DNA of 64,000 nucleotides from Chaenocephalus aceratus (taxonomy: Eukaryota > Chordata > Actinopteri > Perciformes > Channichthyidae): contig JAMFTG010000073.1 in the NCBI GenBank assembly GCA_023974075.1, positions 1,674,001-1,738,000 of the forward strand, given 5' to 3'. Positions 47,042-58,834 of this stretch are shown piece by piece. Every line of letters starts with the position of its first letter. The first letter of the stretch is position 1. Below the pieces are notes generated by a model, which was given only the letters and a program-made list of their open reading frames with translations, ran no database searches and was not told the origin of the DNA. The position numbers and the translations under genes are program-made.

Positions 47042-47329
47042 AGTTATATTTGATGCACCTTTATTTTGTGTTGCTCGCTTGTGCATTTCTGTGCCAGCAT
47101 GCTGTTTCAGGTCGTTTTCTCCACCGTGACCTATTGAAAACTCCCTCCGACACAAGGTGCAGACAGACAGAGACAGATCTCCACTCACAGGCTTTACCCA
47201 ACTGTGTTTTTCTTCCCACTGTTTGTTGTGAGACACAAGTATTTTCTTTTTAGAAGGGCAAGGGCCCAGAACCACATCCTCTCTCTCTTCTCCTCTTTCA
47301 TTATCACCTCCTCCACCGGCAGCGCTCAT
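47027..47329 (-). pseudogene. zinc-finger N-terminus of a second transposase-like gene
   Basis: From the ATG at 47329: MSAAGGGGDNERGEEREDVV, then KKKILVSHNKQWEEKHSWVK, then VCTLCRREFSIGHGG, DLKQHAGTEMHKR and ASNITKFFG before a stop. C-x2-C...H-x5-H ligands make a BED/TTF-like finger of the sort placed at the start of hAT-type transposases, which would bind element ends. The frame is open for 100 codons. It runs head-on into the fragment at 46680-47041, and no downstream catalytic domain is present. Family assignment is tentative. Confidence 0.5.
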
Positions 47330-47538
47330 TTTCCCACACGACTGAACAGGCTGACATGCCACACAAACAATGATGCCGCGGCCCACCGGAGAAAATCTCA
47401 CACACGCACGCACGCACTGAGCGGTCCTAGCGCCCTTCGCATACAGCACACAAACACACAGGCACGCAACCAGACACACTGCATTGCACGAAAACAGCCG
47501 AGGAGAAGAGGCACCTGACTATATATCTCATTTGGCTC

Positions 47539-47681
47539 ATCAATCAATCAATCAATCAATGTTTATTTATATAGCCCAATATCACAAATCTTACATTTGT
47601 CTCAGTGGACTTCACAGTTTGTACATCATATCAGTATGACAATACGACACCCTCTGTCCTTAGACCCTCACATCGTACAAC
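47539..47681 (-). mobile_element. L2 LINE 3' tail fragment
   Basis: Starts with (ATCA)n, then AATGTTTATTTATATAGCCC, identical in style to the tails at 1893 and 34500. It breaks off after CATCGTACAA, leaving about 140 bp. Confidence 0.9.
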
Positions 47682-48912
47682 ATCCTCCTCTTCAATGGCG
47701 GCTGTGGTGACGTAGGGGACCTCCCGCCTCTGGTCTTCAATGTCCTTTGTTGCGCATAACAGATGATTCAGACATTGTACATTCAATACATAACTAAACA
47801 CGCCTTTTCTCCTCATATTCTCTTTCATGACTTTTCATTTATTGCATTTTAACAGTGGTGCTGTGGTAGTCATGGTGACAAGCCATGCCAGAGCCCTCGC
47901 CGCCGTTGCTTGTGAAGCAACCCAAGGGGGGCCCCGCCCTAAAGGGCTGTGCAGGGGTCTCCACACGCTGCATCACACACCGACTCTCATCCTGTCTCTG
48001 TTTAGAAAAAAGATCATAAACAGGACCCTGACGCGGATTTATGCTCCCACTCACGGAGGTGTGTGCAGTGCTTTTCACCTCTTGCGTAATAGCCGCGCTA
48101 GGCTTAATACGACTGTGTGTAGGCACAACTGAGACAGAGGAAAAACCGCGCTGCTTGTTACCCGAAAGGATAGAAGCGGCCGATTTATATGTCAAGCCCT
48201 GCTGTCTTATAACCGACTGGTTAAATACCGCTTATACAGCGAGCCTAGCTGTTTGCTAACCGACAGATTAGAAACTGCTGGCCCAAACGGCGAGTCCCTC
48301 TGTCTTTTGACTGATAGGTGTTTAGAGTTCTAGGTGCGGCCCCGATTAATTTATTCCGGTAAATTACTCTGACCTCACTAATTGACCCGACCGAAGTTAC
48401 TGAGTCTATGTAAGTTTACTGCTTGGCTCAGATCCACCAAACGTCAGCAAGATCTCACCTCTATTAACTCCCCAAAGAACCAGGTTCAATTAACTGCTGT
48501 TTCAATTCAGACAACTCTTTTTAATCTGTTTAAGCGATCCCGAAGGATTTTGGTATCAGTAAATGGGGTGTGTTCCTACCTAAACATGTGTGTGTGGCAG
48601 GGTGCAATCTTACCTTTGAAGCAGGAGAGGAGAGCACAGGTGTCCTTTAAGTTGTCCCAGTCCAAAAGGTGGGATCAGTTTATTTGAAGAAAAATAGGTC
48701 CAAACTAATACAGGGTTTTTACCTTCTCTCTTTACAACATTATAATTATACTAAACGACACACAAAAATGATGCTGTGATCATGTTCACATATGAAACTT
48801 TAATTCACAGTCTTACATTTATTACCAAAATGTTTCCCTTTACCTGCTCAATTTAGTTGTGACATTTTCAGTTGTGACATTTTCTCATAAAAAGACCGGT
48901 GTAATAAAAGCC
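47682..48912. other. unclassified
   Basis: Mixed-composition DNA with short frames only. The regular motifs around 48150-48300 (repeated ACCGAC / CTGTTTGCTAACCGAC-like text) might be part of an LTR or DIRS 3' region, but no element ends or protein motifs can be supported. Confidence 0.4.
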
Positions 48913-49160
48913 CATTCAAAATCCCGCAGTGATTCGGAGGGATTTCCTCACGTAGGCAGGTTTCACTAAACACTCAAAATCCCGCAGTGATTCGGAGGGA
49001 GTTCCTCACGTAGGCAGGTGTCACTAAACTCTCAAAATCCCGCAGTGATTCGGAGGGATTTCCTCACGTAGGCAGGTTTCACTAAACACTCAAAATCCCG
49101 CAGTGATTCGGAGGGATTTCCTCACGTAGGCAGGTGTCACTAAACTCTCAAAATCCTCTT
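48913..49160 (+). repeat. 58-bp tandem array with 116-bp higher-order unit
   Basis: ATCCCGCAGTGATTCGGAGG starts at 48921, 48979, 49037 and 49095, with a partial fifth unit. Units 1 and 3 end GGTTTCACTAAACACTC while 2 and 4 end GGTGTCACTAAACTCTC, so the array is built from a 116-bp dimer. Confidence 0.93.
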
Positions 49161-49761
49161 CATTCCATGCAGCAATCACTCAGCATTCCAACCAAGAAAT
49201 TCAAGAGATATTCACCAAGTTTGAGAGAACCTTACCGAGAGCTATTAACCCAGCTCTCAAAGACAGAGCCTACCGGGAGAGAGTATACCAGGGGTTTCCC
49301 CCCCTCTCCCCCACGAAATCCAAAAAAGCCAGTCTTTTTATGCTCAAAAAACCGGATAGAAAACCCACAAACACCTCCTCTATACCCAACCAACATATTC
49401 TATTGGCTCTGGCATAAGACACACCTTCCCAAGTTTGTGTAAAACAAAACATGACTGGACATATTCTATGACTATAACATAACCACCTCTTTGAGGCCTC
49501 CATGTGTTTCTGCTTAAGTCTGGAGCCCCCCTCCCTGTAGTGAGAGGAGAGGAAAGAACCTGCCCACTCTCTTATCAGAGAGCAGGGCATAAATCATAGG
49601 CCTTACACTCAACTTAACAAACCACTTTGTTTTGTTTATGCTGTAAATATAGAAAAACCTAAAATATGAAGCATTTTCATTGTGGGTTATACAAGAATAT
49701 AATTGATTATATTTGATTATAACTAACTTTCGTTTTAAGTATTCAACATACTATGAAGCTG
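49161..49761. other. unclassified
   Basis: Lies downstream of the second DIRS Gag on its coding strand and may belong to that element. No motif seen. Confidence 0.4.
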
Positions 49762-51443
49762 TCAACATAGGTTAAAAGCAGAGAGATTAAGCAACAAATC
49801 CTGCTGCCTTTTAATCAATGGATTAATGGCAGCCGGCCTGACTAGTGTGGGGGATACATGAGACACAGTTGCTACAGATACACTGTTGAGATTTGAATCA
49901 TTATTTTTATTGATAAATCTCTCTTCCCACATAACCCCCCCAAAGAGTAATCTTCGGTTCTGCTTCCTCGGAGGTTCACTCGGAGGAGCAGACCAGGAGC
50001 GGGGGTTCTTCCTTCCCCTCCGGCTCATCGCCTGCAGATCCTGTCTCTGCGGCGGAGGAGCGGAGACCTGGGACGGAGCCCCTGCAGCTGCCGAAGGGCG
50101 ATTCTGACACAGCTGCTGTTCTCGCCGCTGTCCGCGCTGCCCCCGTTGAGAGGGCTGCGGAGGCTGTCGTTGCTGTCGCTGCTGTCGCTGCTGTCGCTGA
50201 GGCCGTTTGTCTCTAAGCCAGCTAGCCTGACGCCTTATGTCATCTGCCTGCTCTGTCGCAGATTTCATGGTCTCCACCATGGTGTGGAACTGTGGTCCAA
50301 ATAGTCCGTCCGGACTGATTGGAGCCTCCAGCAGATCCTTTCCTGCACCCTCCAGTATATTCCCCTGCTGTAGCCAGAGATACCGGTGGACCTGTGTCGC
50401 CCATGCCGCAATCCGCGCCTGCGAGACTGCGACTGCTGCACACAGTGTAAGTGCAGTACTGGCCGCCTTCCCTATCTCCTCAGCCTCCACTGAGGACTGA
50501 GGACCGCTCCGACATTTCCACCATGGAGTTTGACAGCAACGCTATGTTGTTCGCCGCCGCTGATGCCTGAAACGCACACTGGTGCATTCTGTCCGTCTGT
50601 CGGGCGACAAACCGATCTTTGGTGGCAGCCAGCATGGGTTGCCGTCCGGTAACTGTGCTGGCCTGCCTAGCCCCAAAGAACGCTGTGAGGTTCGGCTCTA
50701 GAGGAGGCACGGTCGGGAAACCCACATCCGTGAATCCCACCACTCTCGTGAGGGGCACGTATGTCCCTATCGGAGCTTTCATTGCTCCAGGGTCCGCTGC
50801 CGCCCCCTCCTGGTACTTCCTTATGGCCGGGAAGCGTGGCCAGACCGGGTCACTCCTTACCCTGTGTACCCGGGAGAACACCCCGGACATGGCATCCGGA
50901 GGCGAGCTCTCCTGAGCCAGGGGAACGGGGATATTTCTCCAGGCGGCCGTCTTGGATATAATCTCCGGAAGTTCCAGGAGAATCCCGCCAATCAAACGGC
51001 AACGCCGTGTTGGCGGAGATAGGAATCACGGCATCATACACCGGACCTACACCGGGTCCCCTACCTGTCTCCTCCGTCCGGAGGGGAGAGATAATGGGGG
51101 ACTCCTCACCCGGTGATCCCTGAATGGAGGGGATGTAGTCGTCCGACTCGTGCCCGCCATTCGGATCCAGGAAATCAAGGGCTTTGTCCCCGGAGTACTC
51201 CTCCTGGACAGGCCAATCGTCCTCGGTAGCTGCAGCAGCGAGAGCGTCCGCTCTCTGCTGTGTGAGGGCCAGCGGCAGCCGGGCACAATGCGAGCATGAT
51301 ACCCCGGGAGTAAGAGCAGTGTTCGCATGCTCTATTCCCAGGCAAGACTCACACTGTGAGTGCCTGTCAAAGCTCATAATGTAGCCCGACCCGCATACGA
51401 GGCAATCTCTGACGCAACCTTGACTTTCCTGCCCAGTCTCCAT
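49762..51443 (-). pseudogene. second DIRS-like Gag
   Basis: From the ATG at 51443: METGQESQG, then a Cys/His cluster CLVCGSG, CESCLGIEHA and CSHCARLP matching that of the DIRS Gag at 6101. An acidic stretch and Pro/Gly region follow. A frameshift near 50900 continues MSGVFSRVHRVRSD and IRKYQEGAAADPGAMKAP. A second shift near 50480 leads to ARIAAWATQVHRYLWLQQG and PISPDGLFGPQF, then a Gln/Arg-rich RNA-binding-like tail (RQQRQQRQQRQPPQPSQRG). Sequence similarity between the copies is confined to scattered positions, so they are different families. Polymerase and recombinase should lie toward lower coordinates but are not seen, so the element is truncated. Confidence 0.7.
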
Positions 51444-51999
51444 CTTACCCGAAAAACAAAGCTTTTTAGGAGGAATGTTTGTTTTTCAGTAAGTAGCTCT
51501 TAAAAGAACTGGTTTTGCCTGTCAATGCTTCTGCAACGGAGTGCTGAAGAAAAGTAGGAGTGGATTGTAGGGCCTACTTCCTATTTATACACTGATAAAT
51601 GTATGTCGTTCAACCAATTAAAAAAATGTAGGGTAATGGTTCACATCTATACTCTATAGCTTGAGCCAATGAAAAATAAATAACTTGCCTCAAACAATAT
51701 TTCTTATGTCCATGGAAACTATTATATAAGACTTGGCACAAAGTATATTTTCTTGTTGAAGGAAGTCAATTAATTTAAATTCTATATTTAATCCAAACAA
51801 ATATAGATTTTATCAAACAGTTTTTTCTTGTTAAAATTAACTAAATATTATTTGTTTTATCCAATAAAAAATGTATACATTTTGTTAAACTATAATTTTC
51901 TCATTTAATCTAATCCAAAAAAATATAGATTACATCAATAATTCTCATTACACATTGTGATATTTAACGGGTTTATTACTTATAAAACAAACATATTTA
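51444..51999. other. AT-rich, no recognised gene
   Basis: The first ~130 bp may be the 5' leader of the second DIRS element (minus strand). The rest is AT-rich with repeated AATCCAAA(C/A)AAATATAGATT (51790 and 51910), a short imperfect direct repeat. Confidence 0.45.
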
Positions 52000-52408
52000 C
52001 AGGGTATCTGCATTGTTCAAATAAAATGTAACAATTTAAAATACATAGAAAAACTGCACCGCGGTTGTATGCCTAAAGGCAGACAAATGAAAAATAATTC
52101 TTGCCAGAAAACAGTCAAGTTTCTCAAGGGTCCAATTGGAACTTTGAACATATTGACCTTTGAAACCAAATGCGTACGCAACTTGCGTACTCTACCAGCC
52201 AGAGCAGAGCCCATCAGTGCCACAGGGTAATTGCTATGACAGTTTTTATATTTTCAAACAGTAGAACTTCAGAATGACGAACCATAACTAGTCACACAAC
52301 AGGTGTGTAACCTTTTCATTCTCCAGGACAGTCACATACGTTTTCTGTGACTTGTTATTGTCTTTATCATTTTCCATGACTGGAAAACTTGGACGTGTAG
52401 GAAACCTG
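52000..52408. mobile_element. hAT-like remnant, CAGGGT...ACCTG ends
   Basis: The left end CAGGGTATCTGCA and right end GTGTAGGAAACCTG are degraded relatives of the CAGGGTTCCCACG ends at 15370. TTTTCCATGACTGGAAAA near the right tip parallels the subterminal motif there. No target duplication is clear. Confidence 0.5.
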
Positions 52409-52410
52409 AA

Positions 52411-55044
52411 CTAAGCTCTATTGTATTGCTGGTCATAGAGCTTCTTGACCTTGGTGGCCATGCCTTTCGGGTCCAGCTCCATGAAGACTTTCTGGATATA
52501 TTCAAATGTCAATTTTAATGTCTTGGGATATTCCAGATTGAGAGCATAAAGGAAGCCCAGGAGAATGGCGACAGCATTTGCAACAGACGCCAACTTATTC
52601 ACAACCTCTTGTCCCTCAAGAAGGATGCCAATGTCTTTGGTTGCGGCTTGTGCATCTCTGATGACGAAGATTGCGAGTTTCCCGCTGAAGAATTTGTCCA
52701 GCCTCATCCTTCTCCGACACCTGGAAAATAATTTAGGAAAAAATAATCTGAAATCAATATAGCTCGGGTTTCCCCCCAGATGAATAGCCTAACTGTTAAG
52801 ACATATTATGGACGTCCTGGAAGGCCATAATTGGCTGTAAGCAGGAATTGTATTGTGATGCATAGCTTTGGCTCTTGTCTGTAGCTCTTGTCTGAGCACG
52901 TCTTTAAACACTACTAGGACTGCCTATTGGTTACTCGCTGTGTTGGTGACATTTCAATTTGACTTGTACTCCTATTACACTTGTTGTTAGTCACTCTGGA
53001 TAAGAGCACCTGCTAAATAACTAAAATGTTATGTAAAATGTAACACACATCATATAAAGTGGACAGCCTTAGCTATAATTTTAACACCTCAACAGTAATC
53101 TTGCCTCACCAGGAATTCTTTGATCAGGTCCTCCACCGATTCTCCTATGTTGAGGATGAGACATTTGAGAGCAATCTCCCTCTTTGTAGTGGTGTCAGTA
53201 TCCTGCATGAAGACAGTCACAATAATTAATGTTAATTGTTCAGTTCGTCCATTCAATCAGTGCGAGTGTGCCACGGTTTGTTAATGTGGGATTGAGAGCT
53301 AGTGTATGTAGGAATGAATGCATGGGAATGAGCTTTAGGTGATAAATGAGTAAGGATGCATTTAGACAGTAGAGACATGAAAAAAGAGCATAGTTTGGCG
53401 TGAAGGTAGGGCTGGACACTTTCATATCAGTCGATAAAATAATGATTACAATATCAGTCAATTAGTGTGTCAACCATATTAAGGCCATGAAAAAAACAGC
53501 CAAGAATTCCAATTACGCCAAAATGAATATCTAAACATGTAGATGAACATGAAGAATGAATGTGCCAAGTCTATGAAACCTCTGGCTAAAAGGTTGCTGT
53601 GTCGGATCAGTGACCAATGCTATAAATAATTGATTATGTATTGAAAGATATATCTATTGTTATTGAGGCATATATGTAAGTGAGCAGTAAAGTAAAAAAA
53701 ATCTGTACATACCGTTTCCACAAATGGCAGGAGCTTTGTCTTCTCCCGGATAGCTCCACCCTTCTTTCTGACGACTTGAATTAGTTCACTGCACTTCTCG
53801 TCAAGTTTCTGCATGAACCTTGCTTCAAGGGGTATTGTGGTTACTCTGATGAATTCTTCATTCACCTAGGGAATATAGGTAGTATAGGTATATATATCAA
53901 AAACAGACAAAGGATATGTGCCTCATGCAAAAGCATGTGATTTAGCTTTACGTACATTTGATTACACACACATATACATACATACATACATACATACTAT
54001 GAGTAAAGTTAGTGTACCTCTTGAACTTCGAAGAGTGCTGGCCATCTCTCGATCATTTCGTGCAAAGATGTTTTCTTGTCGACAATTTCTTGCCTCCGAA
54101 ATGCGAACGTCCGAGCCATCTTCTGTCTTATTGTTTGGATATTGTTCCTTTTCTTTACCTCAGACAAGAGGGCCACTCTCTCTTGCTCCATGGACTCTGG
54201 TGTCTCGTTGAAAGGCAGAGATGGGTAATGGATAGACTCAGCTCGCCGAGGTTTCTTTATGTTCTTTGCTGGGTGGGCATCCGTCGGCAACTTTCTTTTC
54301 AGAGTATTCACAGTCAGCTCGTCAGATGATGAACTGTGTGATTTCAGGTATGTGCGATAGTTGTACATCTTCGTCTTGAGTCTCTGTTTCCATCCGTAAC
54401 TGTGGTTGAAGGACCCAGGTTCTTTCAGACAGGGGTGTGTCTGTGTGAGTGCCTCTGCCACTTCACTGAAGTCTGCATCGCTAGGATAGGATTTGTATGA
54501 ATAGACTTTGTCAGTGAGCGTTTCCAGTATGTTGGAAAGCATTTTAGAGCTGGGAGTGAGTCTAACCTGGCTTCTCTGGTACTCTGCATTTCCATCCCTA
54601 AGTTGTGTTTCTGTTGAATGAGAGAAAGTAGGGATGAGGAACACCTTGGGCCACTGCTCCTTTCTGTAGGTGTCCGAAGAAGGGCTGCTGCTCGGGTAAT
54701 GTGTCACCCGAGCATGCAGATGAAGACATACTGGAATCATCTTGGCTTTGAAAATTAGCCTTATCCACAGAGTATTCCACTGGCTCTAAGAATAAAGTCA
54801 CACTGGGTACTACATTAATAACTTTCAAAGTGGCAAGATCCTTGAGTTCTGAAGTTGAAGTTAAGTTAATCCAAGTGCCGAAATCAGCGTCTTTGTATTG
54901 AAGCCGTATTTCATTAGTTAGACCACAGAAATTCGTTATTTCTTGGATGACTTCGTCAACCGAGGAGGGGATGCCATTAGGAAGCTCCAGCTTGATGCGA
55001 CTGTCCTCTTCTAAAATCACCAGGAGCCGCGTGACGCCCGCCAT
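52411..55044 (-). pseudogene. SAMD3-like multicopy gene with PB1-like N-terminus
   Basis: From the ATG at 55044: MAGVTRLLVILEEDSRIKLE, DEVIQEITNFCGL and YKDADFGTWINLTS, a PB1/ubiquitin-like fold with an acidic loop. A frameshift near 54680 leads to the family core: WPKVFLIPTFS, TPSSKMLSNILETL, HPCLKEPGSFNHSYGW, AKNIKKPRRAE, LLSEVKKRNN and RWPALFEVQE. Exons follow at 53866-53713 (NEEFIRVTTIPLEARF), ~53201-53110 (ALKCLILNIGESVEDLI) and 52721-52411 (LLEGQEVVNKL, LLGFLYALNLEYPK), with GT/AG junctions. It matches fish genes named 'sterile alpha motif domain-containing protein 3-like'. Function unknown. It follows the transposase gene by ~265 bp on the same strand, so it is probably that element's accessory gene. 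One frameshift only, so relatively young. Confidence 0.75.
52966..53042 (+). repeat. LINE/SINE tail fragment in an intron
   Basis: CACTCTGGATAAGAGCACCTGC followed by TAAATAACTAAAATG-type text is the common fish LINE/SINE 3' tail (GGATAAGAGCGTCTGCTAAATG type). Confidence 0.6.
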
Positions 55045-56373
55045 GTTTGGAGATCCTCTGAGTGGAAGGGAAAGAAAGCAGGGTGGGGTTTGGAGAGAGA
55101 GAAAGAGATATTAGAGATGTGCTTTTTTCATGGTTGACTAATGATTGTGTGCTATGAACAAATAGTTTTATGTGCAACATTAGCTTTGTTGAATTTAAAT
55201 GATATGATCATTCATGTTAATTACAATGAAAACAAAATTAACCTGCATAATTCATCACATCCACTTTGATTCTGACCCACCCCAAACAGATATTACTTGA
55301 TACTAACCTTAACCTTGAATATATCGCTTGAGTGTAATAAGCCGCATGGCCCCAACTGTGTAGTCTGCCAGGGGGTAAGGATCGGTCAGTTGAGATGCCT
55401 CAAAAACTTCAATCTCCTTTGAAGGCGAGATTTCGAGTTGATAGGCTCTGTAGTGTTCCATGTACCAATAACTTAGTTTCCGAACAAAGAAGACCAATTC
55501 CTTTTTGAGAACCACCATCTGGATGATTTCCGTGAATGCAGGCATCCCTCTGATTGATCCACGAGCAAGGATCATTCCAAGTCTGTAGTTAAATCCGTTA
55601 TAGATGACATTTTCGGCCAAAGAAACTTCCTTCACATTTGGGTTCTTGTGTTTGACAGCCTGTGCAATATCATCTTTCAGGACGTCAATGCTAACAGTTG
55701 AGAACTTTTTCACTTCCAGTAGAGGCTTAGGAAAGCTACATGAGTAGAGCTGGTGTGCCATGGATAACTGGTGTCTCTCTGCCAAGGACAACAACAAGTT
55801 TTTAAAGCAGCTAGTGTGTCGTACAACTCTCTTAAAAAAGCTATGCTTGGCTTCAAATCTTAAAGTCCAGAGAGAAACTAGAGGACCAAACTGATAGATT
55901 AGCTGTGGGTAGTGTTCCAAGAAGTGATGCTTAGGAAGCAAGTTGGAGTCTGGGAAAACCTCCTTAAACCGTACTCTATGCTCAGAGATTTTGAAATTCA
56001 AATAAGCTATCGTTTCGTCAGTGTGCACCGGTGTGACAACAAGGTCAACTATGTCCTTCAAGTCAGTGAGGAGATTCCAGGCAGGTTCATCAGCAGGCAC
56101 TTTCTGTCCCAGGAGGAGCGGCAAAAACCTGATCAAACTCCAATTCTCGTGAGAATTGCCACCAACTGTTCTCCTTGTTGCATAGGTAAGAGGCACAGGA
56201 TGGGGACAGTTTGTTTTATCTGTCCACTTGAAGGGGAAAGTTTTTATAGAGTCATTCAAAAATTCCAAAGTAAAGTACTTCTTCGAGGTGAACACAGAGA
56301 GACAAAGAGCTATTTCACGAGGAACAATTCCTTCAAATAGATCATGAACGATGTCTGGTGGAAAGCCAGTTCA

Positions 56374-56827
56374 AACCGGAGAGACGTGATGTAAGAATTA
56401 CATAATTTATTGTTTACACGTCATATGAATGAAATGATTGCCATGATAATACAACAGGAGAATGTAATGGTGTTTGGCGATTAGGCCCCGGTTTGCAGGA
56501 TAATCATTCAGGAGGGAAAGCACCGCTCCGATGAAATCCCCGGGGTCTAGACACTGGTGGTGGTGCTGAGTAGGTGAGACCGGTCTGAAGAAGGAAGGTT
56601 TAGCTTTGTCCTGGAGGAGACTGGAGGCGAGAGGGGTGGAGGCGGGTTGCGGTCATCTGCAAATGACAACTGACAGGGAGGAAGAGCAGGCATTTAAGGA
56701 ATTTAGCATGTGCAGCTAATTGGCTGCTGAGGGGTGACGCCCTCATATGTAATGAGGGGGGAAGGGAGCCATAAAGTGACGTGTAAGTGACTCGTGTTAG
56801 GTCTTCCTTATTGAACTTGCGCTAAGC
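56374..56827. mobile_element. 454-bp insertion with 4-bp duplication
   Basis: The transposase reading ...HFNVTNE breaks here and resumes LAFPPDIVHD. TTCA lies at both edges (56370-56373 and 56828-56831). It is non-coding and begins AACCGGAGAGACGTGATG. The 4-bp duplication suggests a solo LTR, but TG/CA ends are lacking. An unusual intron is the alternative. Confidence 0.5.
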
Positions 56828-57768
56828 TTCATTTGTGACATTAAAATGAGCAAGTTTTTCCGACAAAACACACCTCCTCTTAACACCAAAACAATTGGCC
56901 AATGATTCTTCTTCAAGTGTTTTAAGATGTCTTGCGTGACCCTCCTCTGTCCTCAAAGAGAATGCTCCACTTCCTACGTCCCTCGTTTGAAAATCTAATT
57001 TCTGAGCTGTACAAAACCTACAAACATAAGCACTCGAAAAACTCTCCACAAAACCAGCAAGACTATGAGCACCTAGGTTGTCAGCAACAACACATTGCAC
57101 TGTTCCCTTTACACATTTTCCTAACTTGGCCACAAATATTCCATGTTGCTCTAAAATAATGATATCATTAATCAAAGGTTCAAGAACTGCCTTGTATCCA
57201 TACAACTTTACATCATCACTTTTGATCAATGCAGCCAAGTAGATAACAATGAAGAGTGTGAACCAGGGGGAAGATTGCCTAAAATCCAGTATATGGCACA
57301 GATTTTATGTATTTTGCACGAAGTCCCAAGGGGATTACAAACCTCAAAATCATCTATGTACAGAATTAATTAAACTGCACACTCATTTGATAAAAGACTG
57401 TTTTCTTTAAAGTTCGCACCATCCCAGAGACATCTGTATACCTGCCTCTCACTTGACACTGATTGAAGTGTCTCCTTTAAATTAACTGCATTGCTGAGGA
57501 TAGTCTCACAATTCAAAACCTGCTGCAACGTTTTTAGTACAGGAATATATTGAAAAGACCTTCTGTTCTTTCGGTCAATTACATATTCTACTGGTTCCAC
57601 TACACAGAACTTACTTCTATAATATTTGTTGCGCCTCCATGCAGTATATAATGGGCCTTCTTTTCCAATAACAAGTTGAATAGGATGTGAGGTACAGAGT
57701 TCTGTCGCTAACTCTTGGACAAGTGATTCATCTACCTGACAGTTATGATCCACAACAAACTGAGTGAT

Positions 57769-58834
57769 CAGTGGCGAGCCGTGACTTTTATACCTAGGCC
57801 CTCTGACCCCCCCTTCCCTCGAAAAAAAGAAGAGATATTACGTCTCAACGTATACTTCAGCGGAATATTAAAACAGCGGTCCGGGGTGAAACGCATCAAT
57901 GACAGCGACCCTCTACCACACAAAATAACATAATTTATACCTACACCTATCATGACAGGGCACACACAGCCAAGTAGCAATTAGAAATGAATTAAGTCGG
58001 CACGGCGGCCCGCATTGAAAATGACTTAGGCCTACCTTTGATGATCAAATCACTGAAACACAAAGTCCATCCTCAATCTTGAAAATGACTCGGTTAATAA
58101 TTTCGCAACGATGTCCTCACTATCACTGAAGTGAGCCATCATGAACGAACTTATGCTAATTATAAATATATCGATCATAAATCTATCGATTAGATTTATG
58201 ATTCGAAAATAATAAAAGTAGGGTAGACATGTGGATATTATCCAGCTGAACAAAACGTGCATTTATCTAACAGGTTCGTTTTCCACAGACCTTATTTCGA
58301 GCTATTTTCCAAAACCCTATGGAGAAATCCCACTGCTTTCTGTCGAGGGAATCCGAGCGAAGCTTACTTCCGGGTTTTAGGACGCGTCACTGCACCTCTT
58401 GCATAGACCTCACAGCGGGCGGAACTTGTCATAAAGTAAGCGAAAATAAAGCCCGCCCATTTAGAGGGAAGATATGATTGGTCAATTGTACTGTCATTTG
58501 ACATTACTCTCTCATTGAGTTACTATGGCGGGCCCTCTGTGAATCTACAGAGGGACCAACAAGCCCTCCGGTCTTCACATAACTCGCAGAGACGGCATTT
58601 AACCCTTCACATTCCAACAGAAACTGAACAGGCAGATTCGAAGGATTTATTTCTTTGGAAATATTATTTTAAATACAATTAAATCAAGTTATTTTGGTAA
58701 AACTAATGAAAAATGTAACAACAAAAAAATATAAAAAATAATATATATTTTTTTTTTAATGTTTTCAAATATTATTTTGTAGAATATCTTAGGACCTCAC
58801 AGAGGGCCTAGAGGGCCCTGACGGCTCGCCACTG
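57769..58834 (+). mobile_element. 1.07-kb non-autonomous hAT element
   Basis: A perfect 8-bp duplication TGAGTGAT lies at 57761-57768 and 58835-58842. Ends CAGTGGCGAGCCGT and ACGGCTCGCCACTG are perfect inverted repeats. GGCCCTCTG-type repeats lie just inside both ends. It splits a transposase exon. No coding sequence. Confidence 0.92.

Noticed and set aside
48913..49160. CRISPR-like direct repeats
   Set aside because: Units are contiguous 58-bp tandems without unique spacers, in eukaryotic DNA.
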